Below, piece after piece: positions 16,653 through 25,727 of a stretch of 64,000 nucleotides of DNA. Source of the DNA: Candidatus Hydrogenedentota bacterium (lineage in GTDB: Bacteria; Hydrogenedentota; Hydrogenedentia; Hydrogenedentales; JAEUWI01); NCBI GenBank assembly GCA_016182605.1, contig JACPGE010000038.1, positions 1-64,000 on the forward strand, read 5' to 3'. The position numbers and the translations under genes were made by a program. Under the pieces are notes generated by a model, which saw only the letters and a list, made by a program, of their open reading frames with translations, was not told the origin of the DNA and made no database searches. Each line of letters starts with the position of its first letter. Position 1 is the stretch's first letter.

Positions 16653-18032
16653 ATGCAGATCGATGATGCCCTGACCCTGGCGGCGATCCAGCCCCGCCTC
16701 GAAGCGTTCTTTGCCCTGGCCGGACCCAAGATCCGGGCGCTTGAAGATTCCTGGGACCCCAAACAGGGATCTCCCGTGTTCACCGCGGCGGGCCGCTATA
16801 CGGCGCGCGGCTGGACCGAGTGGACGCAGGGCTTCCAGTATGGCTGCCAGATTCTGCACTTTGACGCCACGGGCGACGAGGCCTTTCTGGAAATGGGACG
16901 GCGCAACACGCTTCTGCGCATGGCGCCCCACGTCTCTCACGTCGGCGTGCACGACCATGGCTTCAACAACCTTTCCACCTACGGCAATCTCTGGCGGCTC
17001 GAGAAGGAGGGGCGCATTCCCGCGCGCGACGGCGAAGCCTATCACGCCCTCGCAATCAAACTTTCCGGCGCCATCCAGGCCGCGCGCTGGTCCGGCATTG
17101 CGGACGGATCCGGCTTCATCCATTCCTTCAACGGGCCCCACTCGCTTTTCAGCGACACGATCCGTTCCTGCCGCATCCTGATGCTGGCGCACCTGCTTGG
17201 GCATGTGCTCATGGGAGAGGGCGACCGATCCATCTCCCTGTTCGAGCGCGCGGCGCAGCACATGATCAACACGGCGAAATACAACGTGTATTACGGAGAA
17301 GGCCGCGACAGTTACGATGTGCCTGGCCGGGTCGTGCATGAGAGCATCTTCAACATGAAGGACGGCAACTACCGCTGCCCCAGCACCCAGCAGGGCTATA
17401 CGCCGTTTTCCACGTGGACGCGCGGCCTCGCCTGGGTGCTTCTTGGCGCCGCGGAAGAACTGGAACTGCTTCGATCGCTGCCCGCCGGTTACCCATGCGG
17501 CAACGTCGACCGGAACGCGCTTTCGGAAGCCCTGTTGCGTATGGCAACGGAGACCGCGGAATTCTACCTCGAAAACACGGCGCGCGACGGCATTCCCTTC
17601 TGGGACACCGGCGCACCCGGCCTTGCGCATCTGCCCAACTACACCGAGGAAGACGCGCAACCGGACAATCCCTACGAGCCCCTTGACAGTTCCGCTGCGG
17701 TTATCGCCGCGCAGGGTCTCTTGCGTCTCGGCTGCCTCTGCGGCCTGGACACGCCCGATGGGCAAGCGTATTGGCAGGCCGGATTGACCGTTGCAAACAC
17801 GCTTTTTCAGGCTCCTTTTCTCAGCGAGGCCCCGGATCATCAGGGACTCCTCCTGCACTCGGTTTACCACCGGCCCAACGGCTGGGACTACATTCCACCG
17901 GGGAAATGCGTCCCGCACGGCGAATCCTCGATGTGGGGCGACTACCACGCGATGGAGCTGGCGGTCTATTTGAAGCGCCTCCACGAGGGCGGACCCTATC
18001 TGACATTCTTTGGCAAGCTTGAATCCATCTGA
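16653..18032 (+). CDS. GH88/105-like unsaturated glucuronyl hydrolase
   Basis: A 459-residue (alpha/alpha)6-barrel glycosidase. The motif HDHGFNNLSTYG (Asp101) and the later PLDSSAAVIAAQGLL, WTRGLAW and SMWGDYHAMEL fit family 88, which removes unsaturated uronic acid from lyase products by a hydration mechanism using two Asp. Asp101 and the Asp of LDSS are the likely pair. There is no signal peptide, so it acts on imported oligosaccharides. I chose ATG 16653 (GGTAGG upstream) over GTG 16626, which touches the terminator T-run. The two next genes, Gfo/Idh/MocA and SDR, fit a uronate catabolic operon. Confidence 0.82.
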   Translation: MQIDDALTLAAIQPRLEAFFALAGPKIRALEDSWDPKQGSPVFTAAGRYTARGWTEWTQGFQYGCQILHFDATGDEAFLEMGRRNTLLRMAPHVSHVGVHDHGFNNLSTYGNLWRLEKEGRIPARDGEAYHALAIKLSGAIQAARWSGIADGSGFIHSFNGPHSLFSDTIRSCRILMLAHLLGHVLMGEGDRSISLFERAAQHMINTAKYNVYYGEGRDSYDVPGRVVHESIFNMKDGNYRCPSTQQGYTPFSTWTRGLAWVLLGAAEELELLRSLPAGYPCGNVDRNALSEALLRMATETAEFYLENTARDGIPFWDTGAPGLAHLPNYTEEDAQPDNPYEPLDSSAAVIAAQGLLRLGCLCGLDTPDGQAYWQAGLTVANTLFQAPFLSEAPDHQGLLLHSVYHRPNGWDYIPPGKCVPHGESSMWGDYHAMELAVYLKRLHEGGPYLTFFGKLESI

Positions 18033-18046
18033 AGGACTTTACGCGC

Positions 18047-19195
18047 ATGAACGTACATGAAGTGGGCATTATCATGAATGGCGTCACCGGACGCATGGGG
18101 AAAAACCAGCATCTGGCGCGATCGATCATGGCCATCCGCCAGCAGGGGGGCGTGCGCATCAACGACGATGAAACGATCATGCCGCAGCCCATCCTTGTGG
18201 GGCGCAATGAGAACCGCCTGAAGGCGCTGGGCGAGCAGCATGGCGTGCCCTACTCGACCGATCTCAACGCCTGCCTCGCGGATCCCAAGTACAGCATTTA
18301 CTTCGACGCGCAGACGACCCTGCGCCGTGTGGAAAGCGTGAAGCGCGCCATTGCCGCCGGGAAGCACGTCTATTGCGAGAAGCCGACCGCCGTTTCCGCC
18401 AGCGAAGCCGTGGAACTCTTCCGCTGCGCCGATACGGCGGGGGTGAAGCACGGCGTCGTGCAGGACAAGCTGTGGCTGCCCGGGCTCCTCAAGCTGAAGT
18501 ACCTGATCGACACCGGATTCTTCGGCGAGATCCTCTCCGTGCGCGGCGAGTTCGGTTACTGGGTCTTCACTGGAGAGAATCAGCCTGCGCAACGGCCCAG
18601 TTGGAATTACCGTAAGGCCGACGGCGGCGGCATCATGGTCGACATGCTCTGCCATTGGCGCTACGTCATCGACAACCTTTTCGGGGCCGTCACTGCGGTG
18701 TCGTGCCTTGGCGCGACGCACCTCAAGGAGCGCCGCGACGAAGCGGGACAGCCTTACACGTGCGACACCGACGACGCGGCCTACGCCACGTTTGAAACGG
18801 ATCAGGGGATCATTTGCCAGTTTAACTCCTCCTGGTGCACGCGGGTGCGCCGAGACGACCTGCTGACCATACACGTCGACGGCACAAAAGGCAGCGCGGT
18901 GGCGGGGCTTCGTGAATGCGTCGTGCAACACGACAGCGCCACGCCGAAGCCCGTCTGGAATCCGGATATTGCCAACCCGATCGACTTCTTTGGCGGCTGG
19001 ACCGCGATGCCCTGGAACCAGTCCTTCGACAATGCGTTCAAGGTGCAGTGGGAACTCTTTCTGCGCCACGTGGCGCTCGATGAGCCCTTCCGCTGGGGAC
19101 TGCTCGAAGGGGCCAAGGGCATACAACTCGCGGAACTCGGTCTCGAATCCTGGGCAAAACGCGCTTGGGTCAATGTCCCCCCACTGGCGAGCTAA
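18047..19195 (+). CDS. Gfo/Idh/MocA family oxidoreductase
   Basis: A 382-residue NAD(P)-dependent oxidoreductase. The N-terminal Rossmann fold begins EVGIIMNGVTGRMGKN, an atypical glycine loop, and contains the family signature EKPTA (111-115), whose Lys is catalytic. The C-terminal alpha/beta domain has SWNYRKADGGGIMVDMLCHW, with Asp and His of the active site. There is no export signal. The substrate is probably a sugar, sugar acid or inositol; it cannot be fixed by sequence. It lies 14 bases after the GH88 gene with GAAGGA as ribosome site, so it probably oxidises a product of that pathway. Confidence 0.88.
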   Translation: MNVHEVGIIMNGVTGRMGKNQHLARSIMAIRQQGGVRINDDETIMPQPILVGRNENRLKALGEQHGVPYSTDLNACLADPKYSIYFDAQTTLRRVESVKRAIAAGKHVYCEKPTAVSASEAVELFRCADTAGVKHGVVQDKLWLPGLLKLKYLIDTGFFGEILSVRGEFGYWVFTGENQPAQRPSWNYRKADGGGIMVDMLCHWRYVIDNLFGAVTAVSCLGATHLKERRDEAGQPYTCDTDDAAYATFETDQGIICQFNSSWCTRVRRDDLLTIHVDGTKGSAVAGLRECVVQHDSATPKPVWNPDIANPIDFFGGWTAMPWNQSFDNAFKVQWELFLRHVALDEPFRWGLLEGAKGIQLAELGLESWAKRAWVNVPPLAS

Positions 19196-19225
19196 AACGC
19201 AACCAAAAGAATAACTGACACCCTC

Positions 19226-19249
19226 GTTCCCACGGTCCCCCGTGGGAAT
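19226..19249. repeat. REP-like palindrome
   Basis: TTCCCACGG (19227-19235) and CCGTGGGAA (19240-19248) form a 9-bp hairpin with a 4-base loop. The GTTCCCACG...CGTGGGAATG pattern is a widespread REP-type intergenic repeat. It lies between the oxidoreductase and SDR genes and could act as an mRNA stabiliser or weak terminator. Confidence 0.7.
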
Positions 19250-19277
19250 GCAGACGCAGCCGCACGAGGAAATACAC

Positions 19278-20063
19278 ATGGCCCCCGTAGCACTCATCAC
19301 CGGATCCAGCCGCGGTATCGGCCGCGGGATTGCGCTTGTGCTCGCCCAGCACGGCTTCGATATTGTGGGCGCGGCCACCCAGGCCGACCCGAAACAAACC
19401 GAACGTGGCCTCTACGAAGTGAAGGCGCGCGTGGAAGCGCTCGGCCGGCGCTTCGTGCCGGCAGTGGGCAACATTGCCGACACGGCCGATCATGGCCCGC
19501 TTTTGCAGACGGCGATCGATGCGTTTGGACGCGTCGACGTGCTTGTGAACAATGCCGGGGTCGCGCCGCTCGAACGCCTCGATCTGCTCGACACGACCGA
19601 AGCGAGCTATGATCGCGTGATGGGGATTAACCTGCGCGGCCCCTTCTTCTTCACTCAGCGCGTTGCGCGGCAGATGATTGCACAGCGTACGGCAGAGGGC
19701 GAACGCCGGCCCATGATCATCTTTGTCACGAGCATCAGCGCGCGCACCGCCTCGGTCAACCGGGTTGAATACTGCGTGAGCAAGGCGGGCCTCAGCATGG
19801 CCGCACAGGCCTGTGCGTGCCGCCTGGCGGAACACGGCATCAACGTCTACGAGATCCAGCCCGGAGTGATCGCCACCGGCATGACGGCCGGGGTGAAAGC
19901 ACGTTACGACGCGGCGATCGAAGGCGGGCTTCTGTTGCAAAAGCGCTGGGGCGCCCCGGAAGACGTTGGGAAAGCCTGCGCCGGACTCGCACTCGGCTTC
20001 TTCGATTACGCAACCGGCGCGGTGATCGAAGTGGGCGGCGGCTTCGGCGTGGCGCGGTTGTAG
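19278..20063 (+). CDS. short-chain dehydrogenase/reductase
   Basis: A 261-residue classical SDR. The cofactor motif TGSSRGIGRG is at 8-17, NNAG is present (VLVNNAGVAPL), and the catalytic tetrad includes a Ser in IFVTSISA and YCVSK. The C-terminal GAVIEVGGGFGVARL is typical of 3-ketoacyl-ACP-reductase-like sugar or polyol dehydrogenases. I chose ATG 19278 (GAGGAAA upstream) rather than ATG 19242, which lies inside the REP-like hairpin. By context it acts on a sugar acid or keto intermediate together with the GH88 and Gfo/Idh/MocA products. It ends 55 bases before the convergent NRPS gene. Confidence 0.9.
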   Translation: MAPVALITGSSRGIGRGIALVLAQHGFDIVGAATQADPKQTERGLYEVKARVEALGRRFVPAVGNIADTADHGPLLQTAIDAFGRVDVLVNNAGVAPLERLDLLDTTEASYDRVMGINLRGPFFFTQRVARQMIAQRTAEGERRPMIIFVTSISARTASVNRVEYCVSKAGLSMAAQACACRLAEHGINVYEIQPGVIATGMTAGVKARYDAAIEGGLLLQKRWGAPEDVGKACAGLALGFFDYATGAVIEVGGGFGVARL

Positions 20064-20118
20064 CCCGGCCCGAGACCTGGGGCTTGTTTGGGCCTGAAGG
20101 GATAATAGGTCGAATAGG

Positions 20119-23100
20119 TCATATAGCCCCTGCCTCAGTATGGATCGCGTCGAGGCAGGCCTGCAATTGCTGGGCAAGTGGGACGACGTACGGCTCGCGG
20201 ATGAGCATGAGGTGATTGCCCGCGATGGTGTGCACGTCCACGGCGGCGGCCACGTGGCAGAAGCCCAGAGTGGCGTCCTTTTCCCCGGTCAATCCGGGGC
20301 CCTCCACGGTTCGGAAGAGGGTCACGGCGCCGGGGTAGGACTGCATGTGGTAGCGCGCCGCGGTGGCCTCGTTGGCGCGTGCGCCGGCGACGACGGTGCG
20401 CACGAAGTGGTCCTGGGCCATGCCGATCCGGCTCGCTTGGGCCTCGGGGATTTCGACCCCGGCCTTTTTCATGGCGTAGACGCGGACGATATCGCTTCTG
20501 GCGAACTGGAGGTACTCGCGGAAGGAGAGGCGGTGGGTCTGGGCTCCGGTGAGGGATTTCCCGGCGATGCGGGTGAGATCGCGGGCGTAGGTCCAGACGG
20601 TTTCCCGGGTTTCCACGAGGATGAGGAGTTTCCTCCAGAGGTTGTGGAGTTTGCGCTGTAGCGTGCCGGCGATCTGATGGGGAGCGTGGCCCGGGGCGCG
20701 GTGGGCTTCACAGTCGATGAGGGCGAGGAGGGCGATGGGCTCACCTTCGCGGTGCAGTTGCTGAGCCATTTCGTAGGCCACGATACCGCCAAAGGACCAG
20801 CCCGCGATGCGGTAGGGCCCGTGGGGCTGGACCTGCCGCACGGCGTGGAGATAGCGTGCGGCAATGGATTCAACGGTGGTGTACTGGGGTGCGTTGGGCA
20901 GGTGGGAGTACTGGAGGCCGTAAACGGGCTGGCCGGGGTCGAGATGGCTGGCGAGGGCGCTGTAGCTGTAGGCGGCGCCGCCGGCGCCGAGGGCGCAGAA
21001 GAGGGGCGATCCCCGATCGGTTTTGCGCAGGACGACGAGGCAGGGGTCATCGTGGAGATCGGTGGAGGGCTTGGCGGCGTCTTTGGGGGCGCCTGCCGCT
21101 TCGATGGTCTGGGCGAAGCCTTCGATGGTGGGCTGGAGGAAGAGGGCGCCGAGGGGCACATCGACGTGAAGGGCGCCGCGCAGCCGGGTGATGACCTGGG
21201 CGGCGCGGAGGGAGTGTCCGCCGAGATCGAAGAAGTTGTCGCGGACGCCGACATGCTCGATGTGGAGGACTTGGCGCCAGATCTTGGCGATGAGGCGTTC
21301 GAGTTCGGTGCGCGGTTCGACGCGCGCGTCGGCCGCAGCGGCAAAGGCGCTTTCATCGGGGGCGGGCAGGGCGGGGTAGTCGATCTTGCCGGAGACGGAG
21401 ATGGGGAAGGCGTCGAGGAACATGAAAGCGGCGGGGATCATGTAGCCCGGCAGCCGGGAGCGGAGATGGCAGCGGAGTTCGCGGATGGTGGCGCCGGTCT
21501 GGTTGGGGACGATGTAGGCGACGAGGTGGTGTTCGCCGCCGCGCTCTTTCCGGCAGCGGACGACGGCGCCGCTCACGCCGGGGTGTTCGCGCAAGATGGA
21601 TTCGATTTCGCCCAGTTCGATGCGGAACCCGCGGATCTTCACTTGGTCGTCGATGCGGCCGAGGAACTCGATCTGGCCGTCCTCCAGGAAGCGGGCGAGA
21701 TCGCCGGTGCGGTAGAGGAGCGCCCCGCGCTCCGTGCTGAAGGGGTGGGGGATGAAGCGCTGCGCGGTGAGCATGGGCCGGTTGAGGTAGCCGCGGGCCA
21801 GGCGGTTGCCGCCGAGGAGGAGTTCGCCCGGCACCCCGACGGGCACGAGGTTGTTGCGTCCATCGAGGATGCAGGCAGCGGTGCCGGGGAGGGGGCGGCC
21901 GATGGGCACGCGCGCGGGTCCGTTGTTCGTGCCGAAGCCGGGGGGAATTTCGAAGAGCGTGGCGGTGATGACGGTTTCGGTGGGGCCGTAGGCATTGACG
22001 AGGCGGACGGGGGCGGTGGCGGGGCAGCACTGCCACAGTTTGAGCGTTTCCAGGGGCGCCACGTCGCCACCGAGGATGAGGAGGCGGAACTGGGGGCCGC
22101 AATGGGCGGCGCCATTGGCGAGGCCCTCTTCGGTCCATTGGCGCCAGAAGGCCGGAGGCAGATTGGCGACGGTGATGCCTTCGCTGTGGAGGAAGGCGGC
22201 GAAGCCGGCGGGCATGCAGGTGGCGGGATCGGCAATGACGAGGGTGGCGCCGGCGTGAAACGTGGTGAAGATTTGTTCCAGGCTCACGTCGAAGCTGAGG
22301 GAGGCGAATTGAAGGACCCGGTCGCCGGGGACGAGGGCATAGTATTCGCGCATGGTGGCGCAATGGGCGGCGGCCTCGCTGTGGCGCACGCAGACACCCT
22401 TGGGTTCGCCGGTGGAACCGGAGGTGTAGATGATGTAGGCGAGGTGGGCGGGATCGGCGGGGGGCGCGGGCGCGTCGCCGGGAGCGGTGTGGGCGGGGTC
22501 CGGTGTGCCGTCCGGGTGAAAGAGGGGGACCTTGGCGTGGAAGGTCTGGAGCGCGTCCGCGCCGCCGGTGAGGAGCACGGCGAGCTGGGCGCCGGCGACC
22601 ATGCGTTCGATGCGCTCCTCGGGGTAGGCGGGGTCGATGGGCACATAGGTGGCCCCTGCCTTGAGGATGGCGAGGAGGGCGGCGAGGGCGTCGATGCCGC
22701 GGGGCATGCAGAGTCCGGCGCGATCTTCGGGGGCCACGCCCCGTTCCCGGAGCTGGTGGGCGAGGTGGTTGGCGCGCCGGTTGAGTTCGCCGTAGGTGAG
22801 GGCCCGATCGCCGCAGCGCACGGCGGTGGCGCCGGGTGTGGCGGCCGCGGCGCGCTCCAGGCCGTGGTGGAGGCATTCGTGGGGCCGGGGGATGGCGGGG
22901 GGCTGCCAGGTGTCGAGGATCTGGTGGCGTTCCTCCGGGCGGAGCAGGGGCAGGGCGCCGAGGGGGGCCTGGGGATTGGCGAGGAACTGCTCCAGGAGGG
23001 TCTGGAGGTGGCCGAGCATGCGTTCGATGGCGCCGGCGCCAAAGCGCGTGGCGTCGTATTCGATGTTCAATTCGATGGACTCGCCGCCGTAGGCTGCGAG

Positions 23101-25215
23101 CATGAGGGGCAGGGGGGTGCGTTCATAGAGGGCCACATCGCGCGCGGCCCAGGGGCCGCCGAGCGCGCGGAGTGCCTCGCCGAGGCGGTGGTGGTCGAAG
23201 ACGAAATAGACCTCGTAGAGGGCCGTGCCTCCGGGGATTTCGCTGCATCTGCGAATCATGCCGGGGGCGCTGTGCTCAAAGGCGCGCAGGCGAAGCCACT
23301 GTTCCCGAAGGGCCCGGAGCCAGGGGATGGCGGGGGTTTCACTGTCGAGCCGGGTGCGCACCGGCAGCGTATTGATGTAGACGCCGAGGGAATCGGGTCC
23401 TGCGGCGGGGCACTGGCGCACGGATTTCGTGGCACCGAGGACGGCGTCGTCGCTCCCGCTGTAGCGGTGGAGGAGCAGGGCCCAGGCGCCCAGGAGGAGG
23501 ATGTTGAGGGTGAGGCCCTCCTGTTGGGCGAAGGCCTCCAAGGCGGCGCTCAGCCGGGCATCGAGCCGGCGCTGGGCCGCGTTGTGGCGGGGCGTGCCGG
23601 CGGTGAGGGCGGGCGGGGGCAGGGGCACGGTGGTGGGCGCATGGAAGCCGGCGAGGTGCTGGCGCCAGAAGACTTCGGCCTGGGCGGAGGGCTGGCGCGG
23701 CAGCCAGTCGAGGTAGGCCTCAAAGGGGGGCGCCGCCGGGGGGGTGAAAGGCAGGCCGCTGGCGGCGGCCTCACAGGCGCCGAAGACTTGGTGGAGCAGC
23801 AGGCGGATGGAGCGGCCATCGACCAGCAGGTGATGGACGGTCCAGATGAGCTGGTATTCGTCATCGGCGAGGCGGATGAGGGCCAGGCGCATGAGGGGGG
23901 GGCGGGAGAGGTCGAAGGGGGTGGCGCGGTCGGCGGCGAGGAAGGCGTCCAGGCAGGCGCGCTGGCCGGCGGCGGGGCGATCGCGCCAGTCCTCTTCCGC
24001 CCAGGGGAGGACGGCGTCGCGCGCGGCGGTCTGGCAGGGTTCGGGGAGATTTTTCCAGCAGAAGGCGGTACGGAGGATGGGATGGTGGCGCAGGGCGGCC
24101 TGCCAGCAGCGGAGCAGGTGCGGCACGAGCAGGGGCTCGCGGATCTGCACGGCGATCTGCTCCACGTAGGCGCCGGGCTCGGCCCCGGTGAGGCTCAGAT
24201 AGAGCATGCCCTCCTGGGCGGGCGACAGGGGGCGCACTGCCGCAGGTGCGGCGGCTGGAAGGAAGGCGTCTGCGAGGATGTCCTGAAGGCTGGCGCCGTT
24301 GAGAAAGCATTGGCGCTGCAACTGCCGCACCAGCGCCGGATCCCCGCACAGCCACACTCCCCAGCCGCCGAGCGCCGGAAACTGCTGTTTGAGATAGGCC
24401 TTCAGATCCCCCTGATGCATCCCCGTTTCGCCGGCCTCCTCCAACACGCACGGATGGTAGCGCAGCTGAGCGTGCTGCGCCGCCAGCGCACGCAGTTCCT
24501 CCACAAGATAGAGCCCCTCCGGGCGGAGCGCCCCGTGAAGCACATGGATCTCCCCCGTGTGCCCCTGACGCAACGCATCGCGCAAGACCCCATACAGCGG
24601 GGCAAGCCCCGTTCCTGTTCCCGCGAGCAGCAGGGGGCGGTCTGGATTCCCGCCCGTGTAAAAGCACGTGCCCAGCGGGCCCCGCACATGGAGCGCACTG
24701 CCCGGCTGTGCCTCGTTGTGAAACCACCCGCTCATCGCTCCGCCCGGCATCAGGCCCACATGGAACTCGAGAAAATTCTCCAGCTCCGGCACGCTGGCCG
24801 CGCTGTAGCTGCGGATGGCCCCGTCCCCGCGATCAAGATTGAAGAACTGGCCCGCGCGGTACGCCACCGGCGCATCCGGCTTGACGCGGATGCGGAGCGT
24901 TCGGGCGTTCAACGGGGCAATGGACTCAATCCTCGCGTCGACCGATGCGTTCGCCGCATCCGTCATACAAACCGTCACATCCTCCTCCGGATGACAAGTG
25001 CACGCCAGAAAATAGCCCTCGGCCTTCCAGCTTGGGCGCAGCCCCTCCTGCGATTTGGGCGGAATCGCGCCAGAAAGCACCTTCATCAGACAGCTCTGGC
25101 ACACACCGCTCCGGCACGAAGCCGGTATCAGGCGCCCGTGCCGTTCCAGGCATTCAAGCACACTTTCGCCGTGCTGCATCGGGTATGCGTTGCCCGCGAA
25201 TGTTACCTGCGCCAT
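20119..25215 (-). CDS. ferredoxin/flavin reductase fused to a one-module NRPS (Fd-FNR-C-A-PCP-TE)
   Basis: A 1698-residue fusion. Residues 1-88 are a [2Fe-2S] ferredoxin (Cys34, 39, 42, 72). Residues 92-318 are an FAD/NAD(P)H reductase with RSYS (135-138), GTGTGLAPL (199-207) and LCGDP (289-293). Residues 325-770 are a condensation domain with intact HHLLVDG (461-467). Residues 780-1290 are adenylation: YTSGSTGEPKG (930-940), YGPTE (1076-1080), Lys1277. A PCP at 1300-1375 has Ser1335 in LGGHS. A type I thioesterase follows with GWSFG (Ser1474), Asp1501 and GNHLML near the end. Every active-site motif is present. The ATG overlaps the truncated haemoglobin stop (TGATG), so the reductase half probably reduces that globin. 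Codon use changes near 24.26-24.31 kb, at the reductase/C junction. The product is unknown. Confidence 0.93.
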   Translation of the reverse strand: MAQVTFAGNAYPMQHGESVLECLERHGRLIPASCRSGVCQSCLMKVLSGAIPPKSQEGLRPSWKAEGYFLACTCHPEEDVTVCMTDAANASVDARIESIAPLNARTLRIRVKPDAPVAYRAGQFFNLDRGDGAIRSYSAASVPELENFLEFHVGLMPGGAMSGWFHNEAQPGSALHVRGPLGTCFYTGGNPDRPLLLAGTGTGLAPLYGVLRDALRQGHTGEIHVLHGALRPEGLYLVEELRALAAQHAQLRYHPCVLEEAGETGMHQGDLKAYLKQQFPALGGWGVWLCGDPALVRQLQRQCFLNGASLQDILADAFLPAAAPAAVRPLSPAQEGMLYLSLTGAEPGAYVEQIAVQIREPLLVPHLLRCWQAALRHHPILRTAFCWKNLPEPCQTAARDAVLPWAEEDWRDRPAAGQRACLDAFLAADRATPFDLSRPPLMRLALIRLADDEYQLIWTVHHLLVDGRSIRLLLHQVFGACEAAASGLPFTPPAAPPFEAYLDWLPRQPSAQAEVFWRQHLAGFHAPTTVPLPPPALTAGTPRHNAAQRRLDARLSAALEAFAQQEGLTLNILLLGAWALLLHRYSGSDDAVLGATKSVRQCPAAGPDSLGVYINTLPVRTRLDSETPAIPWLRALREQWLRLRAFEHSAPGMIRRCSEIPGGTALYEVYFVFDHHRLGEALRALGGPWAARDVALYERTPLPLMLAAYGGESIELNIEYDATRFGAGAIERMLGHLQTLLEQFLANPQAPLGALPLLRPEERHQILDTWQPPAIPRPHECLHHGLERAAAATPGATAVRCGDRALTYGELNRRANHLAHQLRERGVAPEDRAGLCMPRGIDALAALLAILKAGATYVPIDPAYPEERIERMVAGAQLAVLLTGGADALQTFHAKVPLFHPDGTPDPAHTAPGDAPAPPADPAHLAYIIYTSGSTGEPKGVCVRHSEAAAHCATMREYYALVPGDRVLQFASLSFDVSLEQIFTTFHAGATLVIADPATCMPAGFAAFLHSEGITVANLPPAFWRQWTEEGLANGAAHCGPQFRLLILGGDVAPLETLKLWQCCPATAPVRLVNAYGPTETVITATLFEIPPGFGTNNGPARVPIGRPLPGTAACILDGRNNLVPVGVPGELLLGGNRLARGYLNRPMLTAQRFIPHPFSTERGALLYRTGDLARFLEDGQIEFLGRIDDQVKIRGFRIELGEIESILREHPGVSGAVVRCRKERGGEHHLVAYIVPNQTGATIRELRCHLRSRLPGYMIPAAFMFLDAFPISVSGKIDYPALPAPDESAFAAAADARVEPRTELERLIAKIWRQVLHIEHVGVRDNFFDLGGHSLRAAQVITRLRGALHVDVPLGALFLQPTIEGFAQTIEAAGAPKDAAKPSTDLHDDPCLVVLRKTDRGSPLFCALGAGGAAYSYSALASHLDPGQPVYGLQYSHLPNAPQYTTVESIAARYLHAVRQVQPHGPYRIAGWSFGGIVAYEMAQQLHREGEPIALLALIDCEAHRAPGHAPHQIAGTLQRKLHNLWRKLLILVETRETVWTYARDLTRIAGKSLTGAQTHRLSFREYLQFARSDIVRVYAMKKAGVEIPEAQASRIGMAQDHFVRTVVAGARANEATAARYHMQSYPGAVTLFRTVEGPGLTGEKDATLGFCHVAAAVDVHTIAGNHLMLIREPYVVPLAQQLQACLDAIHTEAGAI

Positions 25216-25589
25216 CAGCCGGCGCTGCGTCCAAGCACGTCTTCGCGCGTTGTTTCCGCTACCGCCGCCACCTGCGCGATCAGCTCGCTCGATACGCCCA
25301 TTTCCGCAAGCGTTTCTCCAAGATCCTGCACCACCGCGTCGAAATGGCTGTCGTTCAGACCCATCTGCACCAGCCGCGCATGGCCCGCTTTCATGTCTTT
25401 CCCGGAATAGTTGTGCGGGCCCCCAAAGGCCATCGTCAAAAACGCCTTCTGCTTCGCCGCTTGCCGCTCCATGTCCACATCGTCAAAAAAGTGCGCGATT
25501 CGATCGTCGGAAAGCACCTTCCGGTAAAAACGATCCACCGCGGCATCCACTGCGGCACTGCCCCCCAAGGCCTCAAATAAATTTTCCAT
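25215..25589 (-). CDS. group I truncated haemoglobin (trHbN-like)
   Basis: A 124-residue 2-on-2 globin. Tyr22 at position B10 (DRFYRK), the Gly-Gly turn (FGGPHNYSG) and the proximal His70 (KAGHARL) identify group I. Such globins convert nitric oxide and O2 to nitrate when supplied with a reductase. Here the gene overlaps by one base a gene whose N-terminus is a ferredoxin-flavin reductase, so the pair looks like a split flavohaemoglobin. AAGGAG precedes the ATG. A TTGACA-17-TAACAT promoter and a candidate NsrR site lie directly upstream, pointing to NO-induced expression. Confidence 0.92.
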   Translation of the reverse strand: MENLFEALGGSAAVDAAVDRFYRKVLSDDRIAHFFDDVDMERQAAKQKAFLTMAFGGPHNYSGKDMKAGHARLVQMGLNDSHFDAVVQDLGETLAEMGVSSELIAQVAAVAETTREDVLGRSAG

Positions 25590-25605
25590 TGCAGAAGCTC
25601 CTTAA

Positions 25606-25652
25606 AAGTGGTATTTTGGATATATGTTATATGGTCTTCGGCTTTTTGTCAA
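25606..25652 (-). promoter_or_regulatory. globin-NRPS promoter with candidate NsrR operator
   Basis: On the minus strand, TTGACA (25652-25647), a 17-base spacer and TAACAT (25629-25624) form a strong promoter. At plus 25606-25628 the sequence AAGTGGTATTTTGGATATATGTT matches, by my alignment, 17 of 23 positions of the NsrR palindrome as I recall it (AAGATGYATTTTAAATRCATCTT). The site would cover the -10 and start point, consistent with repression released by NO. Confidence 0.6.
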
Positions 25653-25727
25653 GTACCGGGAAACAGGCCCCCCGTGCAAGCACCTACCCTGCTTGTGATA
25701 GACTAAACCCTAAGGAGAACACAGGTT

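Noticed and set aside
20677-25410. A 1577-codon open frame on the plus strand
   Set aside because: It is antisense to the reductase-NRPS gene, whose motifs are unambiguous. The translated product is low-complexity Gly/Glu/Ala.
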